The notes under the pieces were generated by a model. That model made no database searches, was not told where the DNA came from, and saw only the letters and a program-made list of their open reading frames with translations. A DNA stretch of 64,000 bases from Maribacter caenipelagi (GTDB lineage: Bacteria > Bacteroidota > Bacteroidia > Flavobacteriales > Flavobacteriaceae): contig NZ_SNZW01000016.1 in NCBI RefSeq assembly GCF_004364175.1, forward strand, positions 343,133 to 407,132, given 5' to 3'. This document shows, one piece after another, positions 10,001 to 18,561 of this stretch; the stretch's first letter is position 1; every line of letters starts with the position of its first letter. Both the position numbers and the translations under genes were made by a program.

Positions 10001-11186
10001 TAGTTTCTAAATTGTATTTGTCAATACCACCACCGTCCATTCCAATCCAAAGTTGATTGTCGCCTCCTTCTGCAATGCCGGTTACAGATGGGGATTGTAA
10101 GGAATTCTCGCTATATGGTAGACTTTCTAAATCTGAGAATTTATCATAATACTTGTCGTAAACACTAATGCCCTTATTGTAATAACCTAGCCAAATGCGT
10201 TCGTTATTGTCTATAAAAATTGACCAAATGGAATTTGAACGAATTCGTTTTGGGTCAGATTTGTCATAGGTGTAATTATGAATCGGATTTCCTTTGATGT
10301 CTAAAACAAAAAGCCCATCATTCTCTGTAGCACATATGACGGTATTGTTTGCTAATATTTTTACTGCAAAAATACGTTTGTTGGTAAAATTAAAAACATC
10401 AACAGCATAGTGTTCGTCTATATCGTTTCGTACTTTTAATAAGCCCTTCGTAAAAGTTCCTATCCATATATTATTATCGGTATCTATGGTTATTGATTGT
10501 ATGGCATAATCAACAAGTAAAGTTCCATTTTTAGTACTTATTTGTTGTGGCTTTAATTGGTTATCTCGAGTGTCGTATTTGAATAAACCATCGGTAGAAC
10601 CTACAAGCATATCGCCATTTTTCAACGGAACAATGACATTTATAACTGACTGTGTTCCATTTGAACCTTCTTCATCTTTTATTTCTTCTATTGAATAATC
10701 AGTTACGTCTAATTTATAAAGTCCGTTGGCAGGTGTGCCAATGAAAATAGACCCGGTACTATTTTCACTTATTGCAAAGACGGGTATATCTTTATTGGTT
10801 AAGGTATTCTTAGAAATACTTATGCTGTGGAATATGTCTAATTCTTTATCGTATTTATTTAGGCCTTCGTTTGTACCTACCCAAATATTATCATTGGAAT
10901 CTATAAATATGGTATTGACTATAGAAGTATTTATTGATTTGCTATCGTTCTCATTTTGTTTGTATGCTTTTAAGTCTGTACCATTATACTTGAACAGACC
11001 TTCGCCATTGGTAGCTATCCAAATAAGCCCATCTTTGTCTTGAACAATTTTGGTAATTGCACTTTTAGGTATGCCATCATCAATAGTCACAAAATTATAT
11101 GCATCAGCAACTTTTTGAGCAGTAGCGGTAAACACTAAGCTCAAAATAAATTGTATCACTAGTATGTATCGTAGACTGTTTTTCAT
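7026..11186 (-). CDS. Hybrid two-component system regulator (HTCS) of the xylan locus
   Basis: This 1386-residue protein combines sensor, kinase, receiver and DNA-binding parts in one chain, as in Bacteroidota polysaccharide loci. Domains in order: signal peptide (1-23); a double seven-bladed propeller of Reg_prop repeats with recurrent GxIWIGT-like strands (about 35-690); Y_Y_Y domain (about 735-800); transmembrane helix (about 805-828); HisKA dimerisation domain with phosphorylated H863 in ISHEFRTP; HATPase (about 965-1085, DTGSGI and GTGIGL motifs); receiver domain with D1187 in ITDVIMPEMDG; AraC-type HTH at the C-terminus (about 1285-1384). The periplasmic part would bind a xylan oligosaccharide and the HTH would activate the surrounding genes. 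It is transcribed in line with its targets, between GH67 and GH10. The ligand is inferred from context. Confidence 0.95.
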   Translation of the reverse strand: MKNSLRYILVIQFILSLVFTATAQKVADAYNFVTIDDGIPKSAITKIVQDKDGLIWIATNGEGLFKYNGTDLKAYKQNENDSKSINTSIVNTIFIDSNDNIWVGTNEGLNKYDKELDIFHSISISKNTLTNKDIPVFAISENSTGSIFIGTPANGLYKLDVTDYSIEEIKDEEGSNGTQSVINVIVPLKNGDMLVGSTDGLFKYDTRDNQLKPQQISTKNGTLLVDYAIQSITIDTDNNIWIGTFTKGLLKVRNDIDEHYAVDVFNFTNKRIFAVKILANNTVICATENDGLFVLDIKGNPIHNYTYDKSDPKRIRSNSIWSIFIDNNERIWLGYYNKGISVYDKYYDKFSDLESLPYSENSLQSPSVTGIAEGGDNQLWIGMDGGGIDKYNLETKEFIHISDIVTTNSEELKNLDVQTIHLDKKENLWVGTWSSGIFYLPKGDKSFKNFSIETTNRTLTSNSITTFSEDSKGTIWIGTYYGGLHSYNPKTREFHHHSSDTFTKLLGKEGHIRTLLVDHQDQIWIGGPDGILRVSFSNDEHKTVVFTNIISEDSNIQGTIDARSLYEDSVNNIWLGTYGMGLGKINIAENTINWFNSDDGLLIDNISSVIEDDNKNIWVSGETGLSMLDSRTKKFLNYNKEDGLLANNFNYNAVTKGKNGILYFGNYEGINYFNPNNILRNTNKPLVYFTDLKLFNKSVIPSEKGVPIQKNISEVDHLTLKPKQFVFTLEYAAVNFTRANNNQYAYYLEGFENDWNYVGNSRSATYTNLSPGNYTFHVKASNNDGVWTEKPLALPITILAPWWATTWAIFGYIIAFITFIFLINWFLNKQREERRTIQFERSQRQQEEMLNEKKIQFFTNISHEFRTPLTLIMNPIMDIMDTNNYKLNKGLKEKHRIIFRNANRLKNLIDELMDFRKLHLHKMTLNTSRINAHKFVKEITEHFEEEAFEKNILLNIETDDNNEIEFWGDPGLLEKVIFNLLSNSFKATPENGVITLGVYAHNSKIIFPLIDDATPYHALEICIEDTGSGINKEDIEHIFERFYQASDKTQQYFGSSGTGIGLELVQSFVQLHKGIVEVKSEIGEGTKFTLLFPLGKEHLESSELSIPTGKENKDITEEPIEDEESKNQLLNLETKNKKTILIVEDNTELRNYLKNKLRVDYTVVEAENGKIGLQIALKGIPDIIITDVIMPEMDGFEFCKQIKEDLKTSHIPVLMLTAKAMSSDKIKGIDSGADAYLNKPFEMKLLKSYINRLIKSRQQFIEKNINDKNKITLLDNTTSLDKTFMQRVLDYVNENLGEPDLKVEHLADDMSLSRSQLYRKIKAITGMTANELIRKIRLKKAKQMIESGSESISEVGFKVGFSSASYFSKCFKNEFGILPTEIKTTN

Positions 11187-11250
11187 ACTACCAAAAATCC
11201 ATGTTTTTGTAATGCTATAATTATCCCATTTGCTTTAGTAAAAAAACACA

Positions 11251-13425
11251 CTAGTCCCATTTTGGTTTAATGCCAGGGGCAAAGGGGAATTTAAGCGATT
11301 GATAATATTCTAAAGTATGGGTAGGTTTTTCTACTTTGTCAGGCAATGGTAATTTAGAGAATGTCTGAAAATACAATAGGCAAGCATCTCGCCACCATTG
11401 AGCTTCTTTTAATTGAATTTGCAATAACATTTTTACATCGTTGTACTCTTGTTCGCTCACATATGATTTTGAAGCATCCCAAGTTTTTATCATAGTCTTT
11501 ACCTGATCAACCCCTTCTTGATATTTAATGGCTATTCCATCCCATAAAATTTCTCCATTTTTTAATTTATAGTTCCAAGGTAAATGATGGAACCAAAGAA
11601 GGTACTCCTCAGGTATGGCGGTAACATCATTGTACATGTCTTGTACATGTGGAGCATATTGCTCTGTTGCATTACTACCTGATGTTGTACGGTCAAAACC
11701 AATACCTTCGGTGTCTGTTTGGTGGTAATAAACGGGGTTCCAATCTGGTCTTCCTAAATTATCTACCCAAGGACCAGGACCATAATGATGTCCGGTATCA
11801 AAAATATGGTGTAACCCGATCGGATTCATATAATTTACAACTGCTTCACGAGAGGTAAGCATCATTCTTTTAACAGGCTCAACAAAAGCATCGTCAGTAT
11901 TATAAGTTAAGCGTAGCCATTCATCTGCAATTTGCTCTGAACTTATATAAGGATCCCATGCTAATCGTCCAAAACCATACCAGTTTGCTTGTGCAAAAGG
12001 ATGTCCTGTCCAGTTTATATCTGTTCCAATGTTAGAAACACCAGCCATTACAGTGATTTTATTACGATACAAACTACCGTCTATAATTTTTGCTATAGTA
12101 GAGCCTTTTCCTTTTTGGTAGGTATCGGTATCTAATACTTCTTCAAATAATTTAGGCAAGAAAACCAAATGACTGCTAAACCCTAAATATTCTTGCGTAA
12201 TCTGAAACTCCATCGCTAAGGGAGTTTTCTTTAAAGCGCCGAACATAGGGTGAAAAGGTTCTCTTGGCTGAAAATCTATAGGTCCGTTTTTAACCTGTAC
12301 TACTACATTATCCTTAAACTTTCCGTCATAGGGCAGGAATTCATCATAGGCTTGTTTAGCTCTATCTGTATCATCATGCTCTGAGTACACAAAGGCTCTC
12401 CAAATTACATTTCCGCCAAAAGGCTCTAAAGCAGTAGCCATCATGTTGGCACCATCCACATGGTTGCGACCGTAGTTCTGAGGACCAGGTTGTCCTTCGG
12501 AGTTTGCTTTAACCAAGAATCCACCAAAATCAGGAATTCGCTTATATATTTCAGAAGCTTTATTTGCCCACCACTTTTGTACTTCTGAATCAAGTGGATC
12601 AGCTGTTTCTAAGTTTCCAATTTCAATAGGTGCGGAAAACCTTGCTGTTAAATAAACTTTAATTCCGTAGCCTCTGAATACATTAGCCAACGCTTCTACC
12701 TTCTCCAAATACATAGGCGTTAATACCAATGCGTTGGCATTTACGTTAGTAAGAACTGTAGCATTGATACCTATGGATGCATTTGCCCTAGCATAATCTA
12801 TATAACGCTGATCTATATGTTCCGGTAGTTTTTGCCAATTCCAAAGTGAAAATCCTGCATAGCCACGTTCTACGCTACGGTCTAGATTATCCCAATGATT
12901 AAGCATTCTTAGTTGGATTTTAGGACTATCAACCACATCAATGTCAGTTAGTGGTTTGTGCAACTGCATAAACTCTAAAAGCTTGAAAGTACCATACAAT
13001 AATCCGACCTCTTTTTTTGCAGTAATAATGGTCAACTGTTTATTATTAAATGCTATGGACTTTATAATAAAGCCTTCTTCATTTACCGAATCTATACTCT
13101 TCTGAATTTTAGGTTTTAAGTCTGTGGGTAGATTTTTGAAAGTATCAATTAAAAGCGTTGTCTCATTTGTAAAGCCATTTTGAAACTTGGTTTTATTATT
13201 TAGTATTTTCGGTAATGCTAGGGATAATTCTTTTTTCAAATTTTTAAATACCTCACTTTCAGAAGAGATACTAATGGAGTTTGTTATCTTAGAATAAGAA
13301 TCTGATAGTTCTGAGTTTTCTATGAGGTTATACTTTAACCAAAGGTCGTAATCACTTAGCTGTTGACTTTGTGCAACAGTAATCATTAAAAAAAAGAATA
13401 GAACTAATACGTTTCTCTGTTTCAT
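11251..13425 (-). CDS. GH67 alpha-glucuronidase, secreted
   Basis: This 724-residue enzyme removes 4-O-methyl-glucuronic acid from the non-reducing end of xylo-oligosaccharides. A signal peptide (1-20, ending VAQSQ) directs it out of the cytoplasm. The catalytic residues match the GH67 pattern: E310 in ANSEGQPGP as the acid, D384 in VKNGPIDFQPREP and E412 in ITQEYLG as the pair of bases, with the same 28-residue D-E spacing as characterised members. Length is standard for the family and all three domains are present. It stands 64 bp upstream of the regulator. GH67 acts only on terminal glucuronic acid, so it works after GH10 cleavage, probably in the periplasm. Together with GH10 it marks the target as glucuronoxylan. 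Confidence 0.95.
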   Translation of the reverse strand: MKQRNVLVLFFFLMITVAQSQQLSDYDLWLKYNLIENSELSDSYSKITNSISISSESEVFKNLKKELSLALPKILNNKTKFQNGFTNETTLLIDTFKNLPTDLKPKIQKSIDSVNEEGFIIKSIAFNNKQLTIITAKKEVGLLYGTFKLLEFMQLHKPLTDIDVVDSPKIQLRMLNHWDNLDRSVERGYAGFSLWNWQKLPEHIDQRYIDYARANASIGINATVLTNVNANALVLTPMYLEKVEALANVFRGYGIKVYLTARFSAPIEIGNLETADPLDSEVQKWWANKASEIYKRIPDFGGFLVKANSEGQPGPQNYGRNHVDGANMMATALEPFGGNVIWRAFVYSEHDDTDRAKQAYDEFLPYDGKFKDNVVVQVKNGPIDFQPREPFHPMFGALKKTPLAMEFQITQEYLGFSSHLVFLPKLFEEVLDTDTYQKGKGSTIAKIIDGSLYRNKITVMAGVSNIGTDINWTGHPFAQANWYGFGRLAWDPYISSEQIADEWLRLTYNTDDAFVEPVKRMMLTSREAVVNYMNPIGLHHIFDTGHHYGPGPWVDNLGRPDWNPVYYHQTDTEGIGFDRTTSGSNATEQYAPHVQDMYNDVTAIPEEYLLWFHHLPWNYKLKNGEILWDGIAIKYQEGVDQVKTMIKTWDASKSYVSEQEYNDVKMLLQIQLKEAQWWRDACLLYFQTFSKLPLPDKVEKPTHTLEYYQSLKFPFAPGIKPKWD

Positions 13426-13634
13426 ATATGATAATTGTGTTATAAGGGGCTACCTTTAAAAATAGCCATATTTCTACTGAAATGCAGCTGATTTAACTAT
13501 CATGGAATGATGCAGACCTTCATGAAAGTGTACACACTTCTTCCGTGATTTTTAAATCAGTCACGGTATACAATAGGCTAGGGGCATAATTCTTTAAATA
13601 TTTTATCGATAAAGTAATTACGATAACCTTTTCG

Positions 13635-16600
13635 TCAATTCCACCTTACAAATTGCAGGTAGTCATTGTTTTTAGCAGCAATTAGGTAAGGTGTTTTCTT
13701 ATTTTTATGAATAATGCTCATTGTTTTTACATCACCAGGAATAAATAATCCGCTTTCGTCGGCAGTAACACTTTTAAAATCTCCTTTACCGTTACCTTTT
13801 AATAGCAATCCATAACCCGCATCGTTTCTTGGAGTTTCTACCTCAGAAACAAATAAGTTACCTGCAATAAGGATGTCTAAAAATCCGTCTTTATCATAAT
13901 CATTCACCAAAATTGCATTGATGCTTGATATTTGTGCTTCTACAGGTAGTTTGTGAATAATTAATTTTCCGTCCTTGTTTTCCAAATACACACTTGCAAA
14001 AGACTTCACTTGATAATGCAAAGCGGACTCAAGCGATTTTTCTGTGTATACATCTTCAAGTGTAGCTTCTGCAAAGCTTTCGTAATTCTGGAACTTTTGT
14101 TTTATTGCCGGTATTTGTTGAGAAGAGCATTCACGCCCTCTTAATGGATATTGTTTACCATCATTATAATAGCTTAACACAATATCTTCTTTACTATCCT
14201 TATCAAAATCGTTTACGAAAATATCGAAGGTTTCATCTTTGGTTGCCTTGTATTTGTAGTTTAATCCATTATTGCCAACGATGTAGTCCATGTCACCATC
14301 TTGATCAAAATCACCTTGTTCTATACTCCACCACCAGCCGGTAGTGTCTGTAGTTAAGCCCATGTCTTTAGAAACTTCAGTAAATCCTGTTGCGCTATTT
14401 TTAAATACTCTAATAGGCATCCATTCACCAACTACAATAATATCTTGCCAACCATCATTGTTGTAATCTGTAACAACAGCGCTGGTAGCCATACCTAAGT
14501 TTTTAAATGCTGTAGGTTGTAATTTTTCATTTATTTGAAACGCCAATTTGTCCTTAGTGCTGATGTTTTCTAGTATGTAACTATCAGTTGGGCTAGGATA
14601 ATTACCTGGTACTTGTCTGCCTAGAACCAATAGGTCGTCATCACCATCTTTGTCAAAATCTGCATTATAGACTTTAGAGCCGCTAATGGTCAAATTTGGC
14701 ATGTTTTCATCAGTTACTTTACTGAAATTACCTGTGCCATTGTTGACATACAATCTATCTTTCAATTTTTTGTCGTTTAGAGTAAATTCATATCCGCCGC
14801 TTGCTATATAAAGATCATTGTCACCATCACCATCTGCATCAAAAAATAAGGCACCAGTATCTTCGCTTAATATATCTTCATCTAAAAAAGAGGTATCTGC
14901 TTTTATAAATCCGTTAGATTCTTGTAGAAAAAGACTACCGGTTGAACTTACAGAACCGCCAATGAAATAATCTTCTAAACCATCTCCATTTACATCGCCA
15001 ACCGCCAAAGCCGGACCAAAAGCTGACATTTGATGGGGCAGTAGTACTTGGGTTGCAAAGTCATCATAATAATTTTCTTGGTGTCTATAGTTAGGAAAGA
15101 CTTGGGTAGTATCTGTTTCAAAGATTCTAGCAGCATTTGAAACTTCGGTCAGGTTCGCGTTGGCATCTGTACGAGACAATATTAACTCTTGATTACTATC
15201 TATATTATTTAGCTTTTGAACACTGCCATCTGTCCAGACTATTTTTATTTCGTCAACTTTAGCATGTTTTCCTAAACCAAAGTGCAATTCAGGTGCAACA
15301 GATGATTGAAAACCTCTAGAAAGGGTTAACTCTTGTGTTTGGGTTATACCTTCTGTGGTAACAAAGACCCTATTGCCCAAGCCAGAAGTGTTTCCTTTTT
15401 CACCTGTGAATTTGATTGATAGATAATTATTTGTTTCTGAGCTTTTATTCTCAAATAGAGATGCTTTGTCGTCAATATTATTTGTGATTATTTCAAGATC
15501 ACCGTCATTATCCAAATCGGCATAAACAACTCCGTTAGAAAATCCCTTATATTCTATGCCCCAAGTTTTATTGGCCATTTCAAAATCTAAATTGCCATTA
15601 TTCTTAAAGATGAAGTTTTCTATTTTTTCAGACGGTATGCTCTTACTTAGTTCTAATAATGTGTCTTTTTCAATTTTAATATCGTCTAGTTTATTGAAAT
15701 AATCATTGTTATTGATTTCTTTTCTAGTTCCGTTTGAAACAAATAGATCTTTGTTTCCATCATTATCAAAATCGGCAAATAAAGGTCCCCAGCTCCAGTC
15801 GGTCGAAGAGGTACCCGTGATTCTTGATATATTAGAGAAGTGGGGAATGCCATCAGTAAATATTCCGGAATTTAATTGCATGCAATTGTGCATGTATTGA
15901 TAGTGAAAACCAGCATTTACAACATCCCAAAATAAACTAGGATTCATACTTGCCATGTTTGCCTTTTTTCGCCTATTGCTTCTGGCATCCATATCAACTT
16001 GAAAAATATCTAAGTTTCCGTCATTATTAATATCCGCAATATCAGTACCCATGCCGTAGAATGCTGTATGCGCCGTTGCCTCTTTTATAACCTCTTTGAA
16101 TGTACCATTTTGGTTGTTGAGGTACATGAAATCTGGAGAATTGAAATCATTTGAAACATAAAGATCTGGCCAGCCGTCATTATTAATATCGCCTACTGTC
16201 GCACTTAATGTAAGTCCGAAATTCTTTAGACCTGCCTGTTCTGTAACATCTGTAAATTTGTTTCCGTCATTTCTGTATAAGTGATCAGAATCATTATTCT
16301 CTAAATTATTCATCTTAAAAGAATAGTAAAATGTTGGTGACTTAAAGTTTGTAGGCGGGTAATTGGCAACATACATATCTATATCACCATCTTTATCGTA
16401 ATCTAAAAATGTGGCTTGTACGCTATTGCCTGTATCAGCTATACCGTATTCTTCTGCTCTTTCTGTAAATGTGCCATCTGTATTATTAATATATAATTGA
16501 TTTTCTTTTGGTTTGAACTTACCGCCAACAGAGCAATAAATATCCAAAAATCCGTCTCCGTTTACATCTGCCATGGTAACACCTGTATACCAGCGATTAT

Positions 16601-16943
16601 CACCAGAAACGCCCGCTTTATCAGATATATCTTCGAATTGCAGATTACCTTTGTTGAGGTATAATTTGTTGGGTACTTGATTTCCTGTGAAGAATAGGTC
16701 GAGAAGGCCGTCATTATTGATGTCACCCGTGGCAACACCGCCACCCATATACAAGTACGAGTAAGTGAAGTAATTTAATGAGTCGTTTTCGGTAAGAATA
16801 TTACTGAAATCGATACCGGTTTGGTTAGCAGCTATACTTGTGAATATTTTACTGTTTACCGGTTCTGTTTTTTTTGAGCAATTGATGAACGCCAATAAAA
16901 CTATTGAGAATATTAATGGTCTAAGCACAATTGTAAATTTCAT
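13635..16943 (-). CDS. FG-GAP/VCBS repeat lipoprotein with ASPIC/UnbV domain
   Basis: This is a 1102-residue lipoprotein (lipobox Cys22 in AFINC). It contains at least ten FG-GAP/VCBS-type calcium-binding propeller repeats of the form DxNxDGxxD or DxDxDGDxD, e.g. DINNDGLLD near residue 75 and DFDNDGNKD near residue 390. An ASPIC/UnbV domain lies at about 515-590 (GNRVFV, GFQSS, GLGKHAKVDEIKIVW), followed by a second set of propeller repeats (about 640-1090). Such proteins commonly accompany SusCD pairs in marine flavobacteria and are thought to sit on the surface, possibly binding glycan, but I know of no settled function. It follows susD after a 113-bp gap containing a terminator-like hairpin, so its expression may be set below that of susCD. 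Confidence 0.82.
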   Translation of the reverse strand: MKFTIVLRPLIFSIVLLAFINCSKKTEPVNSKIFTSIAANQTGIDFSNILTENDSLNYFTYSYLYMGGGVATGDINNDGLLDLFFTGNQVPNKLYLNKGNLQFEDISDKAGVSGDNRWYTGVTMADVNGDGFLDIYCSVGGKFKPKENQLYINNTDGTFTERAEEYGIADTGNSVQATFLDYDKDGDIDMYVANYPPTNFKSPTFYYSFKMNNLENNDSDHLYRNDGNKFTDVTEQAGLKNFGLTLSATVGDINNDGWPDLYVSNDFNSPDFMYLNNQNGTFKEVIKEATAHTAFYGMGTDIADINNDGNLDIFQVDMDARSNRRKKANMASMNPSLFWDVVNAGFHYQYMHNCMQLNSGIFTDGIPHFSNISRITGTSSTDWSWGPLFADFDNDGNKDLFVSNGTRKEINNNDYFNKLDDIKIEKDTLLELSKSIPSEKIENFIFKNNGNLDFEMANKTWGIEYKGFSNGVVYADLDNDGDLEIITNNIDDKASLFENKSSETNNYLSIKFTGEKGNTSGLGNRVFVTTEGITQTQELTLSRGFQSSVAPELHFGLGKHAKVDEIKIVWTDGSVQKLNNIDSNQELILSRTDANANLTEVSNAARIFETDTTQVFPNYRHQENYYDDFATQVLLPHQMSAFGPALAVGDVNGDGLEDYFIGGSVSSTGSLFLQESNGFIKADTSFLDEDILSEDTGALFFDADGDGDNDLYIASGGYEFTLNDKKLKDRLYVNNGTGNFSKVTDENMPNLTISGSKVYNADFDKDGDDDLLVLGRQVPGNYPSPTDSYILENISTKDKLAFQINEKLQPTAFKNLGMATSAVVTDYNNDGWQDIIVVGEWMPIRVFKNSATGFTEVSKDMGLTTDTTGWWWSIEQGDFDQDGDMDYIVGNNGLNYKYKATKDETFDIFVNDFDKDSKEDIVLSYYNDGKQYPLRGRECSSQQIPAIKQKFQNYESFAEATLEDVYTEKSLESALHYQVKSFASVYLENKDGKLIIHKLPVEAQISSINAILVNDYDKDGFLDILIAGNLFVSEVETPRNDAGYGLLLKGNGKGDFKSVTADESGLFIPGDVKTMSIIHKNKKTPYLIAAKNNDYLQFVRWN

Positions 16944-16991
16944 GTTTTATAAGTTTGATAGTTAAATATACCACACTAATTGTTATTATTG

Positions 16992-17020
16992 AAAAAGCAG
17001 CATGACTGCACATGCTGCTT
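16992..17020 (-). terminator. Intrinsic terminator downstream of susD
   Basis: On the minus strand a perfect 10-bp stem (arms 16995-17004 and 17011-17020, loop of 6) is followed by five T residues. It lies 37 bp after the susD stop and before the FG-GAP gene. Because the downstream genes point the same way without a clear promoter, partial read-through is likely, which would keep susCD transcripts in excess. Confidence 0.75.
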
Positions 17021-17056
17021 AATGTAATTCAACTAAACTAACTTAATAATAAAATT

Positions 17057-18541
17057 TTAATAACCAGGGTTCTGGTCAGCAGCAGATACATTTTCATTAG
17101 ATGTTATTTCTCTATCTGGAATTGGCCAAAGCTCATTTTTACCAACTTGAAAGTTGGTTCCCGCCAATTCAGTTGAAACTAAGTTCCATCTAAGAATATC
17201 GTTAAAACGAACTTGTTCACCAGCTAATTCTACTTTTCTTTCATGAACAATAGCATCAAAAACTTCAGCTTTTGAAAGTCCGTAAGGCAAATCGACAAGA
17301 CTTGCTCTTTCACGAACTTCGTTGATAAGATCTACGGCATTATCTTGCGTGCCGATCTCATTTTCACATTCTGCCATCATTAATAGAACATCGGCATATC
17401 TTAAGTATTTAAAATTGATACCAGACTCTTGATCTTCATTAGCATCTTTGTAGTAATTCTGATATTTTTTCCAGCCGGCACGTCTCTCATCACCTGCAGT
17501 TAGCATTTCTGCGGTTACTGTACCACCTCCAAAGGTGTCACCAACAGAATAAAAGCTATCGGCATATCTTGTATCTCCAACTTCAAATTCATCTAAAAGA
17601 TCATCAGAAGGAAAAACATTGAACCAGTCATTGAAACCATATTCTTGACCTCTAAATGTTGCTTCGTTTGGTCCGGCACCCGTAACAGACGAGTCCCATT
17701 TTGCACCAGCTCCAAGCGCATCATCATATTCGATTTCGAATATTGATTCTACACCGTGCTCTGTTTCTTCAGTAAAGTTGTAAAAATAGTTAGGCTCTAA
17801 AGCATAACCAGAAAGTTTATTAAACTCGGTTAACGCCAATGAATGCTCCCCTAAAAATAAATATACTTTACCTAGCAAGGCAATAGCTGCACCTTTTGTA
17901 GCTCTACCATTATCTTCGTCACTTTTATTGAATAAGCTTGAAGAAGCTGATTGAAGATCAGAAATAATCAAAGCATAAACTTCGGATGCCGAAGACTTGG
18001 CAATACCTTCTGTTGTAGTTGGTATTTCTGTTATTAAAGGTATATCTCCAAATCTAGTGACCAATAAGAAGTTATATAGTGCACGTAAAAATTTAGCTTC
18101 ACCTATAAACTTTTGCTTGGTTGCATTGCTCATTATCGATTCTTCGATTTCGTTGATCAACTCTTCGTTACCAATAACGAAATTAGCTTTATTGATACCT
18201 CTGTAGCAACTTTCCCAATAGTCGGCAATAGGGCCATGACTTGAATCAAAAGAGAAATCTAAATATTGTCTCTTATCTGCTTCTAATTGAGGGTTACCAT
18301 CATTCTCGTGAGACATGTTGTCTTGTGAGAAAAACATGTGTCTAGAATACAGTCCTCTAGTTTGTAAATTGGCGTAAGCTGCATTTACAGCGGATTGTAC
18401 TTGTGCTTCTGTCTTAAAAAATGTTTCTGGAGATAACCCATTTGGGTTTACCAACTCCAAATCATTTTCGCTACATGCATTTACTATTACCATTATGGTA
18501 AAGAGCATAAACATTGAAAAAATTATTCTTGTTGCTTTCAT
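17057..18541 (-). CDS. SusD/RagB family outer-membrane glycan-binding lipoprotein
   Basis: This 494-residue SusD homologue forms the lid over the SusC pore and binds the incoming oligosaccharide at the cell surface. A lipoprotein signal ends at Cys23 (VNACSEN). The N-terminal SusD segment has FFKTEAQVQSAVNAAYANL (about 42-60), and TPR-like helices follow (GEAKFLRALYNFLL near 145-158). The C-terminal RagB/SusD domain contains YLRYADVLLMMAECEN (about 388-403) and ends with LWPIPDREI, the usual family ending. It starts 20 bp after susC. In this locus the ligand should be xylan-derived oligosaccharide. Confidence 0.95.
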   Translation of the reverse strand: MKATRIIFSMFMLFTIMVIVNACSENDLELVNPNGLSPETFFKTEAQVQSAVNAAYANLQTRGLYSRHMFFSQDNMSHENDGNPQLEADKRQYLDFSFDSSHGPIADYWESCYRGINKANFVIGNEELINEIEESIMSNATKQKFIGEAKFLRALYNFLLVTRFGDIPLITEIPTTTEGIAKSSASEVYALIISDLQSASSSLFNKSDEDNGRATKGAAIALLGKVYLFLGEHSLALTEFNKLSGYALEPNYFYNFTEETEHGVESIFEIEYDDALGAGAKWDSSVTGAGPNEATFRGQEYGFNDWFNVFPSDDLLDEFEVGDTRYADSFYSVGDTFGGGTVTAEMLTAGDERRAGWKKYQNYYKDANEDQESGINFKYLRYADVLLMMAECENEIGTQDNAVDLINEVRERASLVDLPYGLSKAEVFDAIVHERKVELAGEQVRFNDILRWNLVSTELAGTNFQVGKNELWPIPDREITSNENVSAADQNPGY

Positions 18542-18561
18542 ATTTCTTTTCTTTTTAGCAA

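Noticed and set aside
13543-13566. CCGTGA...TCACGG inverted repeat upstream of the GH67 gene
   Set aside because: Only 6 bp with a 12-nt loop, no T-run in either direction, and no promoter element beside it.
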